A stretch of DNA of 64,000 bases, taken from assembly GCA_964533705.1 (NCBI GenBank), contig CAZHMN010000003.1, positions 1 to 64,000 on the forward strand, in the 5' to 3' direction. The stretch comes from CAZHMN01 sp964533705. GTDB lineage: Bacteria; Electryoneota; B3-LCP. Under the pieces are notes generated by a model. That model saw only the letters and a program-made list of their open reading frames with translations, ran no database searches and was not told the origin of the DNA. Below are positions 43,821-52,102 of the stretch, piece by piece. The position numbers and the translations under genes were made by a program. Numbering within the stretch: the stretch's first letter is position 1; each line of letters begins with the position of its first letter.

Positions 43821-44945
43821 GTGATCAAGCCTAAAAGGAAAATGCCTCAAAAGGCTGCAAAAAATTCAATTCGTGATCTACTGGCCGACCGTCCCTGGGA
43901 TCCGGAGGAAAAAGCACAACGGTTGCTAGACACGCTCCCCGATTCGGGTGAAATTCTATTAACCTCTCACGATAATCCCGATCCCGATGCGCTGGCTTCG
44001 TGCCTGGCCCTGCAAACGCTGATTCGTAAGAAGAAAGGAATTACCGCACGCATTGCCATCGGTGGCATTCTGGGTCGAGCGGAAAATCGTGCGATGACCT
44101 TGAAATTGAATCTCGATCTTTTGCCGATAGATCTTTTGGAGGATAAAAGCTGGGATGCCGTCGTCATGGTGGACGCACAGCCGGGATCCGGCAATTCCAA
44201 CCTGCCGCCCCAAATGCCCATCACTGCGGTGATTGACCATCACCCCATCCGCCGTCCCCTCGACCTGCCTTTCGTTGATATCCGCCCGGAGTACGGCGCA
44301 GTGAGCACAATTCTGGTAGAGTATTTCAAGGGCCAGAAGTTGAGGTACAGCAAAAAATTAGCGACGGCCTTATTTTACGCTATTAAGTCCGAGACTGCTG
44401 ACCTGGGACGGGGCCTCTGCAACGCCGATCAACGGGCCTATTTTTCCCTTTTTAACTCCGTCGATTGGGAACTGCTGCACAGTATCCTCAAGGCGAAAAT
44501 CCCCGGAGATTACTTCAAGCTTTTTCTGGTCGGAATCGAGAAAGCAGCCCTCTTCGGCAATGCGGTTGTCACGACTCTGGGTGAAATACCGGTCCCGGAT
44601 GCGGCAGCAGAAATCGCCGATTTCCTCCTCCGCCACGAGTACGTGCAGCGATCTCTGGTGATCGGCCGCTACGAAGATCAGATCGTCTATTCCATCCGTT
44701 TCGCGCGAGGAAATTTAGATGCCGGCATTGTCGCCTCGGCAATAGCTAACGGATTCGGCGCGGGGGGAGGTCATGATCAGATGGCCGGCGGACGAATTAT
44801 TCTCACCCATAAGACCAAAAGCAAAAGTGATGAAATCCAGCAAACTCTCATAGATCGCTTCCTGGATTCCGTCGGCATGGCTAAATTCAAGCCGGGAAGA
44901 TCGCTTCTGGCGGAACAATTTGCGGAAAGGAGCAATAAACTGTGA
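43821..44945 (+). CDS. DHH-family phosphoesterase (NrnA-like)
   Basis: The protein has about 374 residues. The DHH signature (SHDNPDPDALAS, VVMVDAQPG, AVIDHHP) and the DHHA1 glycine motif GAGGGHDQMAGG are present. NrnA-type enzymes degrade short oligonucleotides and 3'-phosphoadenosine 5'-phosphate. The start may be the GTG at 43821 behind GGAG or the ATG at 43842 behind AAGGA. It overlaps nuoA in the sequence GTGA, so it is the first gene of the nuo transcript here. Confidence 0.9.
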   Translation: MIKPKRKMPQKAAKNSIRDLLADRPWDPEEKAQRLLDTLPDSGEILLTSHDNPDPDALASCLALQTLIRKKKGITARIAIGGILGRAENRAMTLKLNLDLLPIDLLEDKSWDAVVMVDAQPGSGNSNLPPQMPITAVIDHHPIRRPLDLPFVDIRPEYGAVSTILVEYFKGQKLRYSKKLATALFYAIKSETADLGRGLCNADQRAYFSLFNSVDWELLHSILKAKIPGDYFKLFLVGIEKAALFGNAVVTTLGEIPVPDAAAEIADFLLRHEYVQRSLVIGRYEDQIVYSIRFARGNLDAGIVASAIANGFGAGGGHDQMAGGRIILTHKTKSKSDEIQQTLIDRFLDSVGMAKFKPGRSLLAEQFAERSNKL

Positions 44946-45301
44946 TCGGAGAATTCACCCCCATCGTCTGGCTGTTGATCTCAGCAGGTGTGATGACTGC
45001 CATCATGATGGCCGTGGCTGTTTTTCTGGGGCCCAAAAAGATGACACCGGTGAAGGGCGAACCGTTCGAGTGCGGCATACCACCGACGAAGGACGCCAGC
45101 GATGTTCGTTTCCCGGTTAAATTCTATCTCGTCGCCATCCTCTTCATCATCTTCGACATAGAAATCGTCTTTCTCTACCCCTGGGCGGTGGTATTCCAGG
45201 AATTGTCCATCGTGGCATTCATCTCAATGGTTATCTTCATTGTTGTCCTCATGGCAGGCTTGTTCTACGCCGTCAAGAAAGGAGTACTGGAATGGAAATA
45301 G
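44942..45301 (+). CDS. nuoA: NADH-quinone oxidoreductase subunit A
   Basis: The protein has 119 residues with three transmembrane helices. Conserved motifs FECGIPP and VAILFIIFDIEIVFLYPW are typical of NuoA/NdhC, part of the proton-pumping arm of complex I. The GTG start overlaps the DHH gene stop. It overlaps nuoB by 10 bp. Confidence 0.96.
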   Translation: MIGEFTPIVWLLISAGVMTAIMMAVAVFLGPKKMTPVKGEPFECGIPPTKDASDVRFPVKFYLVAILFIIFDIEIVFLYPWAVVFQELSIVAFISMVIFIVVLMAGLFYAVKKGVLEWK

Positions 45302-45771
45302 GATCGGAAGGCATTCCCGGCGTCGCCATGACAACAAAGTACGAATCCATCCTGGGCTGGGGCAGAAAGTATTCCCTCTTCCTCTATCCCTTTGTCACGG
45401 CCTGCTGCGGTATGGAATACATGTCGGTCGCCTGCGCCCATTACGATATTGACCGCTTCGGAGCGGGATTGCCGCGCTTTTCACCCCGCCAGTCGGATCT
45501 GCTGATTGTCGTAGGAACAGTTTCTCACAAAATTGCACCGGTGCTGCGAAGAATATACGAACAAATAGCCGAGCCAAAGTGGGTGATCGCCTTCGGCGCC
45601 TGTGCTTCCGCCGGTGGGCCCTACGATAACTACGCCACCGTGCAGGGCATTGATACCATCATCCCGGTGGACGTTTACATCCCCGGCTGCCCGCCCCGTC
45701 CCGAGACGGTATTGGATGGGTTGATTAAACTGCAGCAGAAAATTCAGACGAGAAAAATAGAATTAAAATAA
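45292..45771 (+). CDS. nuoB: NADH-quinone oxidoreductase subunit B
   Basis: The protein has 159 residues. The four N2 cluster cysteines are in place: TACCGME, GACASAGG and PGCPPRPE. This subunit hands electrons to quinone at the base of the peripheral arm. It begins inside the nuoA gene and is followed by a broken flavoprotein gene before nuoC. Confidence 0.97.
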   Translation: MEIGSEGIPGVAMTTKYESILGWGRKYSLFLYPFVTACCGMEYMSVACAHYDIDRFGAGLPRFSPRQSDLLIVVGTVSHKIAPVLRRIYEQIAEPKWVIAFGACASAGGPYDNYATVQGIDTIIPVDVYIPGCPPRPETVLDGLIKLQQKIQTRKIELK

Positions 45772-45829
45772 ATATATAGCCAACTAAACTTCATAAACAT
45801 CAATGGAACCCTCCCCCACCGGAGACTGA

Positions 45830-46101
45830 ATGAACCATATTATCATCGGCTGCGGAGCGGCCGGTCGAGCCGCTTTACTTCAGATTCGCAAGCGCGAACC
45901 TAATGCACAGATCACCGTGATCAGCGACGAGCTGGATCCTTTCTATCTGCGCCCCTATCTGGGTTACTTTCTGATCAATGAAAAATTACCCGAAGCGCAA
46001 AAACTGGCCAACGAAAATTTCCGGGAGATCACGTGATCATCCCTTCACAGGATGAATTCGTTCTGGACCTAATGGGCAAAAAACTTCTTGAACGCTGGTA
46101 A
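45830..46101 (+). pseudogene. FAD/NAD(P)-dependent oxidoreductase with internal deletion
   Basis: The first 68 codons (45830-46036) encode the N-terminus of a pyridine-nucleotide-disulphide-type oxidoreductase: MNHIIIGCGAAGRAAL with the FAD GxGxxG motif, then TVISDELDPFYLRPYLGYFL. The frame stops at once, and a 22-codon frame (46033-46101, ending DLMGKKLLERW) looks like the C-terminus of the same kind of protein. Everything between, some 300 residues, is missing. This fits an internal deletion with a frameshift. Whether the short N-terminal piece is expressed is unknown. Confidence 0.72.
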
Positions 46102-46105
46102 AACA

Positions 46106-46623
46106 ATGACCCAGAATCCCCTCTATTTGGACAGCTTAAAGGAAAAGTTCGGATCTTCCATCGAGGAGATCTCTTTTCCACACGATCAACTGGTCGTCGT
46201 GGTCAATCGTGAAGCGATCAACGAAATACTAAACTTTCTGCGCGATGACGAGGAAGCCTGCTTCGATCTCTTCATGGATCTCACTGCCGTGGACTACATC
46301 GGCAGAGAGCCGCGCTTCGAAGTGGTCATCCATCTGGTTTCCATTCCCAAACAGCATCGCATTCGGCTGAAAATCAGATTGAGCGAAGCTGATCCCGAAA
46401 TGCCTTCGATCACGCCTGTATATGCCGCCGCAAACTGGTTCGAGCGGGAATGCTTCGATCTCTACGGCATCCGCTTCACGGGGCACCCCAATCTGACCCG
46501 GATTATGCTCTACGAGGGCTTCCAGGGACATCCTCTGCGCAAGGATTACCCCTTGAAGGGACGGCAGCCCAGAGTTTCGCTGCGCAAACCCGAGGTTCGG
46601 CGCTCCGATCAGGCGATCGAGCC
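46106..46623 (+). CDS. nuoC: NADH-quinone oxidoreductase subunit C, 3' end in gap
   Basis: About 172 residues can be read. The NuoC signature WFERECFDLYGIRFTGHP and the DYPLKG end are present, so the subunit is nearly complete when the gap begins. The ATG at 46106 is preferred to a TTG six codons upstream. Because the gap keeps no frame, a separate nuoD or a nuoCD fusion are both possible. Confidence 0.93.
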
Positions 46624-46723
46624 NNNNNNNNNNNNNNNNNNNNNNNNNNNNNNNNNNNNNNNNNNNNNNNNNNNNNNNNNNNNNNNNNNNNNNNNNNNNN
46701 NNNNNNNNNNNNNNNNNNNNNNN
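46624..46723. other. Assembly gap (100 N)
   Basis: Exactly 100 N between nuoC and nuoD. It hides the nuoC stop and the nuoD start or their fusion joint. Confidence 0.98.
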
Positions 46724-47917
46724 GAGGTGCTGGAAGAAGAAATCCCCGTCGAGGAGATGTTCCTCAATATGGGGCCTTCCCACCCCTCCATGCACGGCAT
46801 TGTGCGCATTATGGTGCGCATCACCGGCGAGAGGATCGTCTGGTCCGACGTCGAAATCGGCTACCTGCACCGCGCCTTCGAAAAGTCGGTGGAGAACAAC
46901 TCCTGGAACACCGCCATCGTCTACACCGACCGACTGAACTACGTCAGCCCCATCATCAACAACTGCGGCTACTGCATGGCGGTGGAAAAACTGCTGGGCA
47001 TCACGGTTCCCGAACGGGGCGAATACGTGCGCGTGCTGCTTTCCGAAATCTCCCGCGTCGCCGATCATGTGACCGCTATCGGCGCAGCGGCTATGGAACT
47101 GGGCGCTTTCACCGTGTTTCTCTACACCATGAAAGCTCGTGAGTGGCTCTACGATCTAATCGAATCGGCATGCGGCGCCAGGATCACCACGAACTTCACC
47201 CGCGTCGGCGGCATCTGCGCCGATCTGCCTGAAGGATTCGAGGAAAACTGCCGCAAGTCTATGCCCCTTGTGGAAAAGGTCATCTGGGAAATTGACAAGC
47301 TGTTGACCCGCAACCGCATCTTCATAGATCGAGTTAAAGACATCGGCACGGTTAAAGCCGACGAGGCCGTAAACATGGGCTTCACCGGCCCCTGCCTGCG
47401 AGCCTCGGGCGTTCCCTACGACGTGCGCCGCGCCCACCCCTATTCGATCTATGACCGCCTGGATTTCGTCGTCCCGGTCGGAGCCAACGGCGACGTGCTG
47501 GATCGCTACCTGGTGCGCATGGAAGAGATGCGCCAGTCCCTGCGCATCATTGACCAGTGCCTCAAACAGTTACCCGACGGCCCGGTCAATGCTCTCGATC
47601 ATACGGTGAAATTTCCCGACAAACAGAACGTCTATTCCAACATCGAAGGTTTGATAAACCAGTTCAAGCTGGTCATGGACGGACACGGCATCCAGCCGCC
47701 TCCCGGAGAGGTCTATGCCGCGGTGGAAGGCGGCAACGGAGAACTGGGCTTTTACGTCGTTTCCGACGGCAAGGACAAGCCTTATAAATGCCGCTGCCGA
47801 CCGCCCTGCTTCCCGTTAGTGCAGGCCATCCCCTTCATGATTCAGGATCACATGGTCGCCGACGTGGTGCCGGTCTTCGGATCGCTCAACATGATCGGCG
47901 GGGAACTGGATCGGTAA
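46724..47917 (+). CDS. nuoD: NADH-quinone oxidoreductase subunit D, 5' end in gap
   Basis: 397 residues can be read. NMGPSHPSMHGI, the conserved N-terminal motif of the 49-kDa subunit, occurs within the first 30 residues, so only a few residues are lost. RVGGICADLP and the C-terminal IGGELDR are also typical. It forms the quinone-binding pocket with NuoB. Confidence 0.95.
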   Translation, partial: EVLEEEIPVEEMFLNMGPSHPSMHGIVRIMVRITGERIVWSDVEIGYLHRAFEKSVENNSWNTAIVYTDRLNYVSPIINNCGYCMAVEKLLGITVPERGEYVRVLLSEISRVADHVTAIGAAAMELGAFTVFLYTMKAREWLYDLIESACGARITTNFTRVGGICADLPEGFEENCRKSMPLVEKVIWEIDKLLTRNRIFIDRVKDIGTVKADEAVNMGFTGPCLRASGVPYDVRRAHPYSIYDRLDFVVPVGANGDVLDRYLVRMEEMRQSLRIIDQCLKQLPDGPVNALDHTVKFPDKQNVYSNIEGLINQFKLVMDGHGIQPPPGEVYAAVEGGNGELGFYVVSDGKDKPYKCRCRPPCFPLVQAIPFMIQDHMVADVVPVFGSLNMIGGELDR

Positions 47918-47928
47918 TCAGTGAGGAA

Positions 47929-47983
47929 TTAACACCTTCATCGCATCCGAATGAATTCGGATGCCCGAATTTAGGGTAAAGTC
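47929..47983 (+). repeat. 55-bp sequence duplicated across the gap
   Basis: These 55 bp are repeated exactly at 48084-48138, right after the 100-N gap. The repeat includes the left end of the IS element. A length equal to a common assembly k-mer suggests two contigs that overlap but were not merged. Confidence 0.85.
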
Positions 47984-48083
47984 NNNNNNNNNNNNNNNNN
48001 NNNNNNNNNNNNNNNNNNNNNNNNNNNNNNNNNNNNNNNNNNNNNNNNNNNNNNNNNNNNNNNNNNNNNNNNNNNNNNNNNNN
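47984..48083. other. Assembly gap (100 N), probably spurious
   Basis: Exactly 100 N between two identical 55-bp ends. The true distance may be zero (overlap), or another IS copy could lie inside. Confidence 0.95.
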
Positions 48084-48098
48084 TTAACACCTTCATCG

Positions 48099-48630
48099 CA
48101 TCCGAATGAATTCGGATGCCCGAATTTAGGGTAAAGTCGCTTCCCGAAGGGATTCCTTCGGAAGAAGCGACTGGAGTCTTTAATGAGGTTATTCCAGACT
48201 TCTCACCAGATGTACGCGCACATCAACTGGAATACGGTTTCCAGAGTTGAGTTAATTGACGGAGAGGTAAAAAGGGCTTTAGGTAAAATTATTCGAGAAG
48301 CAGCTAATGAGGAAGGTTATGAAATACTGGCCTATGAAGCAGTCTCTGAACACGTCCACCTGGTGGTACGGTTCAAACCATCCCATTGCATTGCTGATTT
48401 TGTAAAAAAGATAAAGGGAAAATCCTCCAGGATTATACCGTATTCCATAAATAAACCGATAAAATGGCAGAAGGGTTACGGAATAACCACTGTAGGACCT
48501 AAGGCTCTTAATAGTGCAATTCAATATGTTAAGGATCAGAAGAATCATCACTCTAATCGATAGTAAACATAACGCCCCATTGGTTTCAACCAATTGACAT
48601 GAGGTTCGGGCATAGGATTTTAATCCTATG
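48099..48630 (+). mobile_element. IS200/IS605-like element (single transposase)
   Basis: This 532-bp element has ends matching those of the miniature element at 48691-48812. The left end carries hairpins (CATCCGAAT/ATTCGGATG; GTCGCTT...AAGCGAC) and the right end ATTGGT/ACCAAT and ATAGGATT/AATCCTAT. A left-end ATGCCCGAAT (48116-48125) is complementary at 9 of 10 positions to GTTCGGGCAT near the right end. Hairpin ends without terminal inverted repeats of the usual kind fit single-strand transposition by HUH enzymes. It lies between nuoD and nuoE. Confidence 0.78.
48183..48563 (+). CDS. IS200/REP-type tyrosine (Y1, HUH) transposase
   Basis: The protein has 126 residues. The metal-binding HUH motif reads HVHLVV near residue 58, the catalytic tyrosine lies in AIQYVKDQK near the C-terminus, and KGKSSRII and GYGITTVGP are characteristic of TnpA. 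It nicks and joins single-stranded DNA. The length is near the family minimum, and no frameshift or stop is seen, so the enzyme may be active. GGAG precedes the ATG. Confidence 0.9.
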   Translation: MRLFQTSHQMYAHINWNTVSRVELIDGEVKRALGKIIREAANEEGYEILAYEAVSEHVHLVVRFKPSHCIADFVKKIKGKSSRIIPYSINKPIKWQKGYGITTVGPKALNSAIQYVKDQKNHHSNR

Positions 48631-48690
48631 ACAAGAGCACCCCGGTCAAAAGGGGGCGAAATAGTAGACTAGAATTGCAGGCTTATTTTA

Positions 48691-48812
48691 CATCCGAATG
48701 AATTCGGATGCCCGAATTTAGGGTAAAGTCGCTGAAGCGACTGGAGTCTTTAATGAGTTCATTGGTTTCAACCAATTGACGCGAGATTCGGGCATAGGAT
48801 TTTAATCCTATG
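48691..48812. mobile_element. Miniature derivative of the adjacent IS element
   Basis: This 122-bp element is a fusion of the first ~67 bp and last ~55 bp of the element at 48099-48630, with the transposase removed but its GGAG and ATG still present. ATGCCCGAAT (48708-48717) and ATTCGGGCAT (48786-48795) are perfectly complementary. The internal hairpin GTCGCT-GA-AGCGAC is a shortened form of the one in the full element. It probably moves using the neighbouring transposase. Confidence 0.8.
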
Positions 48813-48850
48813 GTCATTGCTAAATCACACAAATTACCATAGATCCGGCT

Positions 48851-49378
48851 ATGAAAAAATTTTCCGAAGCCACCAAACAACAAGTGCAGGCTTACCTTGA
48901 ACTGTACCCCAAGCGAGAAGCGGCCCTCCTGCCCATTCTCCACATTGCTCAGAAGGAATTCGGCTTCCTCGACGAAGAAGCCGAATTGGCCGTGGCGGAA
49001 TTGATGGACCTTTCCCCTGTGACGGTGCGTGAAACCTCCATGTTCTACTTTATGTTCCACCGCCACCCGATTGGCAAATACCACTTTCAGGTCTGCCACA
49101 ACATCTCCTGCACCTTAATGGGAGCCGAAACCATCTTAGATCACCTCAAGAACCGCCTGGGAATCGAGGACGGCCAGAGGACGGAAGACGGCCTCTTCTC
49201 GGTCGAACGGGTGGAATGCATCGCCTGCTGCGACCGCGGCCCGGCCATGCTGGTGAACGATCAACTGCACACCGATCTGACGCCCCAAAAACTGGATGAT
49301 TTGATCAAAAAATACGATCCGAAGCGAAAATTTGAAGAGCCCGGCAAAACCGAAGAGTCCCGGAGCGATAGCCGATAA
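48851..49378 (+). CDS. nuoE: NADH-quinone oxidoreductase subunit E
   Basis: The protein has 175 residues. It is thioredoxin-like and holds the N1a 2Fe-2S cluster through CHNISC and CIACCDRGP cysteines. It sits in the NADH-dehydrogenase module with NuoF and NuoG. The C-terminus is extended by a charged tail. It starts 39 bp after the miniature IS element, so the element is between it and any promoter upstream of nuoD. Confidence 0.95.
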   Translation: MKKFSEATKQQVQAYLELYPKREAALLPILHIAQKEFGFLDEEAELAVAELMDLSPVTVRETSMFYFMFHRHPIGKYHFQVCHNISCTLMGAETILDHLKNRLGIEDGQRTEDGLFSVERVECIACCDRGPAMLVNDQLHTDLTPQKLDDLIKKYDPKRKFEEPGKTEESRSDSR

Positions 49379-49396
49379 TCAGTTGCGAGAATAAAA

Positions 49397-50647
49397 ATGC
49401 CAGAGTACAAACTGGTCAGTAAGAATTTCGAATATCCCGATCAACCCCATATCAAGGCGGCTTTGAGCCGCGGCGCCTACGAACAGTGGAAAAGGGTGCT
49501 ATCCGAGAAAATCCCGCCGGAAAAAATCATCGAAGAAGTCAAGACCGCCAAGCTGCGCGGTCAGGGCGGAGCCGGTTTCCCGGCCGGAGTCAAATGGGGA
49601 TTCGTCCCCAAGGATTCACCCAGGCCCAAGTACCTCTGCGTCAACGCCGACGAAGGCGAACCGGGCACTTTTAAAGATCGCGCTCTGCTTGAAAAGGATC
49701 CGCATCAATTGCTCGAAGGCATCGCCATCACCAGCTATGCCGTGGGCATTCACACCGCCTTCATCTACATGCGGGGCGAATTTTACGAGCCCAAACGAAT
49801 CGTAACCAAAGCCATCAAAGAAGCGGAAAAGGAAGGACTCCTGGGCAAAAACATCCTGGGGAGCGGCTTCGACCTGGAGGTTATCATCCACATGGGCGCG
49901 GGGGCTTATATCTGCGGTGAAGAGACCGCCCTCCTGAATTCGCTTGAAGGACACAAGGGTTGGCCGAGGTTGAAACCTCCTTTCCCGGCGGTGGTCGGCG
50001 CCTTCGGCTGCCCCACGGTGATCAATAACGTCGAAACCCTCTCCGGCGTGCCGCATATTTTACGCATGGGTGGGGAGCAATTCCAGAAGCTGGGCACGGA
50101 AAACGACGGCGGCACCAAACTTTTCGGAGTCAGCGGCCACGTGGAAAAACCGGGCATCTACGAACTGACCATGGGGTCTTCCCTGAAAGAATTGATCTAC
50201 GACGTATGCGGAGGCGTCAAAGATGGCAAAAACTTGAAAGCGGTTATTCCAGGCGGTTCATCTACTCCAGTGTTAAAACCCGACGAAATTGACGTGCCGC
50301 TGGAATTTGAAGCCATGATGGCCGCCGGCACCATGCTGGGATCGGGCGCCGTGATCGTGCTGGATGAAACGGTCTCTATCCCCCACATCTTTATGGTCAT
50401 GACCCGTTTCTACGCTCACGAATCCTGCGGTCAGTGCAGCCAGTGCCGCGAAGGCTGCACCTGGATCTACAAGATTTCGCAGAAAATCCTTGCCGGAGAA
50501 GGCAAACCCTCCGATCTTGATTTGATCCTGGATCTGGCGGACAACATCAACGGCAAAACGGTCTGTCCCCTGGGCGCTGCTATGGCCATGCCGGCGACGG
50601 CATTCGTCGAAAAATTCCGTGATGAATTTTTGGCGATGATGAATTAA
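49397..50647 (+). CDS. nuoF: NADH-quinone oxidoreductase subunit F
   Basis: The protein has 416 residues. It holds FMN and the NADH site (LRGQGGAGFPAGVKW, ADEGEPGTFKDR) and the N3 4Fe-4S cluster (SCGQCSQCREGC plus a distal Cys in KTVCPLGAA). Length and motifs are standard. It lies 18 bp after nuoE and is followed by a repeat field. Confidence 0.97.
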   Translation: MPEYKLVSKNFEYPDQPHIKAALSRGAYEQWKRVLSEKIPPEKIIEEVKTAKLRGQGGAGFPAGVKWGFVPKDSPRPKYLCVNADEGEPGTFKDRALLEKDPHQLLEGIAITSYAVGIHTAFIYMRGEFYEPKRIVTKAIKEAEKEGLLGKNILGSGFDLEVIIHMGAGAYICGEETALLNSLEGHKGWPRLKPPFPAVVGAFGCPTVINNVETLSGVPHILRMGGEQFQKLGTENDGGTKLFGVSGHVEKPGIYELTMGSSLKELIYDVCGGVKDGKNLKAVIPGGSSTPVLKPDEIDVPLEFEAMMAAGTMLGSGAVIVLDETVSIPHIFMVMTRFYAHESCGQCSQCREGCTWIYKISQKILAGEGKPSDLDLILDLADNINGKTVCPLGAAMAMPATAFVEKFRDEFLAMMN

Positions 50648-50687
50648 CATCTGAATCACAGATTAAACAGATTGCACTGATCGCGGG

Positions 50688-50769
50688 ATTGTCATTCCGG
50701 ACGGGCTTCAGCCCGATCCGGTCGTAAGACTCTTACGAGAATCCAGATCCCCCCTGCCCCCCTTATTAA
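50688..50769. repeat. Dispersed repeat, left part of a copy cut by a gap
   Basis: These 82 bp are identical to 50977-51058. The copy is interrupted by the gap at 50770-50869 and continues at 50870-50924, which equals 51151-51205. Confidence 0.85.
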
Positions 50770-50869
50770 NNNNNNNNNNNNNNNNNNNNNNNNNNNNNNN
50801 NNNNNNNNNNNNNNNNNNNNNNNNNNNNNNNNNNNNNNNNNNNNNNNNNNNNNNNNNNNNNNNNNNNNN
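50770..50869. other. Assembly gap (100 N) inside a repeat copy
   Basis: By comparison with the intact copy at 50977-51205, about 92 bp (51059-51150) should be missing here. The 55-bp match on the right side again equals a typical k-mer. Confidence 0.9.
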
Positions 50870-50924
50870 GGACTCTCCGCAGTCGGCAGCCAAGAACCCG
50901 TCGGGTGCGGAGACCCGACGGCAC
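50870..50924. repeat. Dispersed repeat, right part of the interrupted copy
   Basis: Identical over 55 bp to 51151-51205. It contains the hairpin GTCGGG/CCCGAC. Confidence 0.85.
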
Positions 50925-50976
50925 AAGAAAATAACCACGGATTTTCACGGACATAGCGGATTTCGCTGACCTCATT

Positions 50977-51205
50977 ATTGTCATTCCGGACGGGCTTCAG
51001 CCCGATCCGGTCGTAAGACTCTTACGAGAATCCAGATCCCCCCTGCCCCCCTTATTAAGGGGGGTGGGCGAAGCTCGGGGGGATCAAAAAGTGCGGTAAT
51101 ACAAAAGGCGTTAAATATTAAGTGTGCTGCCGATCCATAAAGACTCTTACGGACTCTCCGCAGTCGGCAGCCAAGAACCCGTCGGGTGCGGAGACCCGAC
51201 GGCAC
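50977..51205. repeat. Dispersed repeat, intact copy (~229 bp)
   Basis: It begins TTGTCATTCCGGACGGGC and contains several small palindromes (GGGCTTCAGCCC, CTTACGAG region, CCCCTTATTAAGGGG, GTCGGG/CCCGAC). It has no coding frame. It is non-coding intergenic material between nuoF and nuoG. Confidence 0.8.
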
Positions 51206-51253
51206 CGGGAATTCTGCCACGAATTCCCGGCACAGAGGAAAAACTGAATTCTG

Positions 51254-51331
51254 AACCACGGATGACACGGATTACACGGATAATGTGAGAGGAATCCGTG
51301 CGATCCGCGACATCCGTGCGAATCCGTGGTT
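51254..51331. repeat. Large inverted repeat of ACGGAT units
   Basis: AACCACGGAT and several CACGGAT units on the left are mirrored by ATCCGTG units and ATCCGTGGTT on the right. The whole can fold into one long hairpin. Its source is unknown. Confidence 0.7.
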
Positions 51332-51346
51332 GAGACTAAAAAGGTA

Positions 51347-51370
51347 TAGCGGCAGCAAGCTGCCGCGCTA
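51347..51370. repeat. Hairpin TAGCGGCAGC/GCTGCCGCGCTA
   Basis: A GC-rich palindrome just upstream of the nuoG stub, without T-tract. It is another short dispersed-repeat type. Confidence 0.6.
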
Positions 51371-51402
51371 CCCTTTGATCCTTTGATCCTAAATCCCTTA
51401 TC

Positions 51403-51459
51403 ATGCCCGAACTAACCATTAACGAAAAAAAAGTCCAAGTGCCCGAAGGCACCAAATAG
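51403..51459 (+). pseudogene. Duplicated 18-codon stub of nuoG
   Basis: It reads MPELTINEKKVQVPEGTK and then stops with TAG. The true nuoG at 52103 begins MPELTINEQQVEVPEGTN. The two differ at only about six of 54 bases, so the stub is a copy of the nuoG 5' end that was cut off. Directly after the stop lie the two small genes at 51465 and 51604. The arrangement suggests that the cassette entered at the nuoG start and left a partial duplication. Confidence 0.82.
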
Positions 51460-51464
51460 AAAAA

Positions 51465-51665
51465 ATGACCGACCTCTTCAAATTAGACAAAACCGCTTTT
51501 AGCATTGCGCGCTTATCCGATCCAGCAGACGAGAAGGACTACTGGCTCAAGAGAACGCCGGCCGAACGTCTGGAGGCTGTCGAATTCCTGCGGCAACTTA
51601 ATTATGACTACGATCCAGTTACCGCCAGACTTCAGAGAGTTTTTGAAGTCGTTGAACAAGCATGA
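51465..51665 (+). CDS. Small partner protein of nucleotidyltransferase (toxin-antitoxin-like)
   Basis: This 66-residue soluble protein (MTDLFKLDKTAFSIARLSDP, then a helical segment RTPAERLEAVEFLRQLNYDY) belongs to a type of short protein often encoded directly before a nucleotidyltransferase gene in bacteria. It overlaps the next gene by 62 bp. A role as antitoxin or as partner is presumed from the arrangement and is not shown. Confidence 0.75.
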   Translation: MTDLFKLDKTAFSIARLSDPADEKDYWLKRTPAERLEAVEFLRQLNYDYDPVTARLQRVFEVVEQA

Positions 51666-52053
51666 GGCAAAGTATCTGATGATCGGCGGTTATGCGGTGG
51701 CTTATCACGGCTACCCACGCGCCACGGCGGATATGGATATCTGGGTCTCTACTTCACCGCAAAATGCGAAGAAAATCGTCGCAGCGGTAAAGGAGTTTGG
51801 TTTCGATCCTCCCAATCTGACATCCAATCTATTTACAAAGGAGGGTCAAATTGTGCGTATGGGTAATCCGCCGCTTAGGATTGAGATCTTCACCAGCGTA
51901 TCCGGCTTAAGTTTCGACGAATGCTACTCTGCGCGAATTGTTGAGCCTATAGCAGGTATCGAAGTCCATTTCATCAATCTCGATCATCTCAAAATCAACA
52001 AGAAAGCAACCGGCAGACATAAAGACTACGATGACCTGGAAAATCTCCCTTAG
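51604..52053 (+). CDS. Nucleotidyltransferase-fold protein (DUF6036/AbiEii-like)
   Basis: The protein has 149 residues. The N-terminal region has the minimal nucleotidyltransferase motif: MIGGYAVAYHGYPRATADMD with the two acidic residues DMDIW, and a third acidic residue in IEIFTSV. The true start is the ATG at 51604 (MTTIQLPPDFREF); the longer open frame upstream overlaps the preceding gene. Enzymes of this fold in two-gene modules modify tRNA or a partner protein. The target here is unknown. Confidence 0.8.
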   Translation: MTTIQLPPDFREFLKSLNKHEAKYLMIGGYAVAYHGYPRATADMDIWVSTSPQNAKKIVAAVKEFGFDPPNLTSNLFTKEGQIVRMGNPPLRIEIFTSVSGLSFDECYSARIVEPIAGIEVHFINLDHLKINKKATGRHKDYDDLENLP

Positions 52054-52102
52054 TTTCAAGAGAGTGCTTCTTGCAACATAACCTTAAGCTTAAACCCTAA
52101 AT

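Noticed and set aside
46229..47068. Minus-strand open frame across the nuoC/nuoD gap
   Set aside because: It reads through the 100 N and is antisense to nuoC and nuoD.
48683..49099. Minus-strand open frame over the miniature IS element and nuoE
   Set aside because: It crosses from repeat DNA into the antisense of nuoE, and nuoE has complete motifs.
51505..52053. Longer start for the nucleotidyltransferase gene (33 more codons)
   Set aside because: The extra N-terminus overlaps the small partner gene in another frame and is Arg-rich and unlike the family. The start at 51604 fits better.
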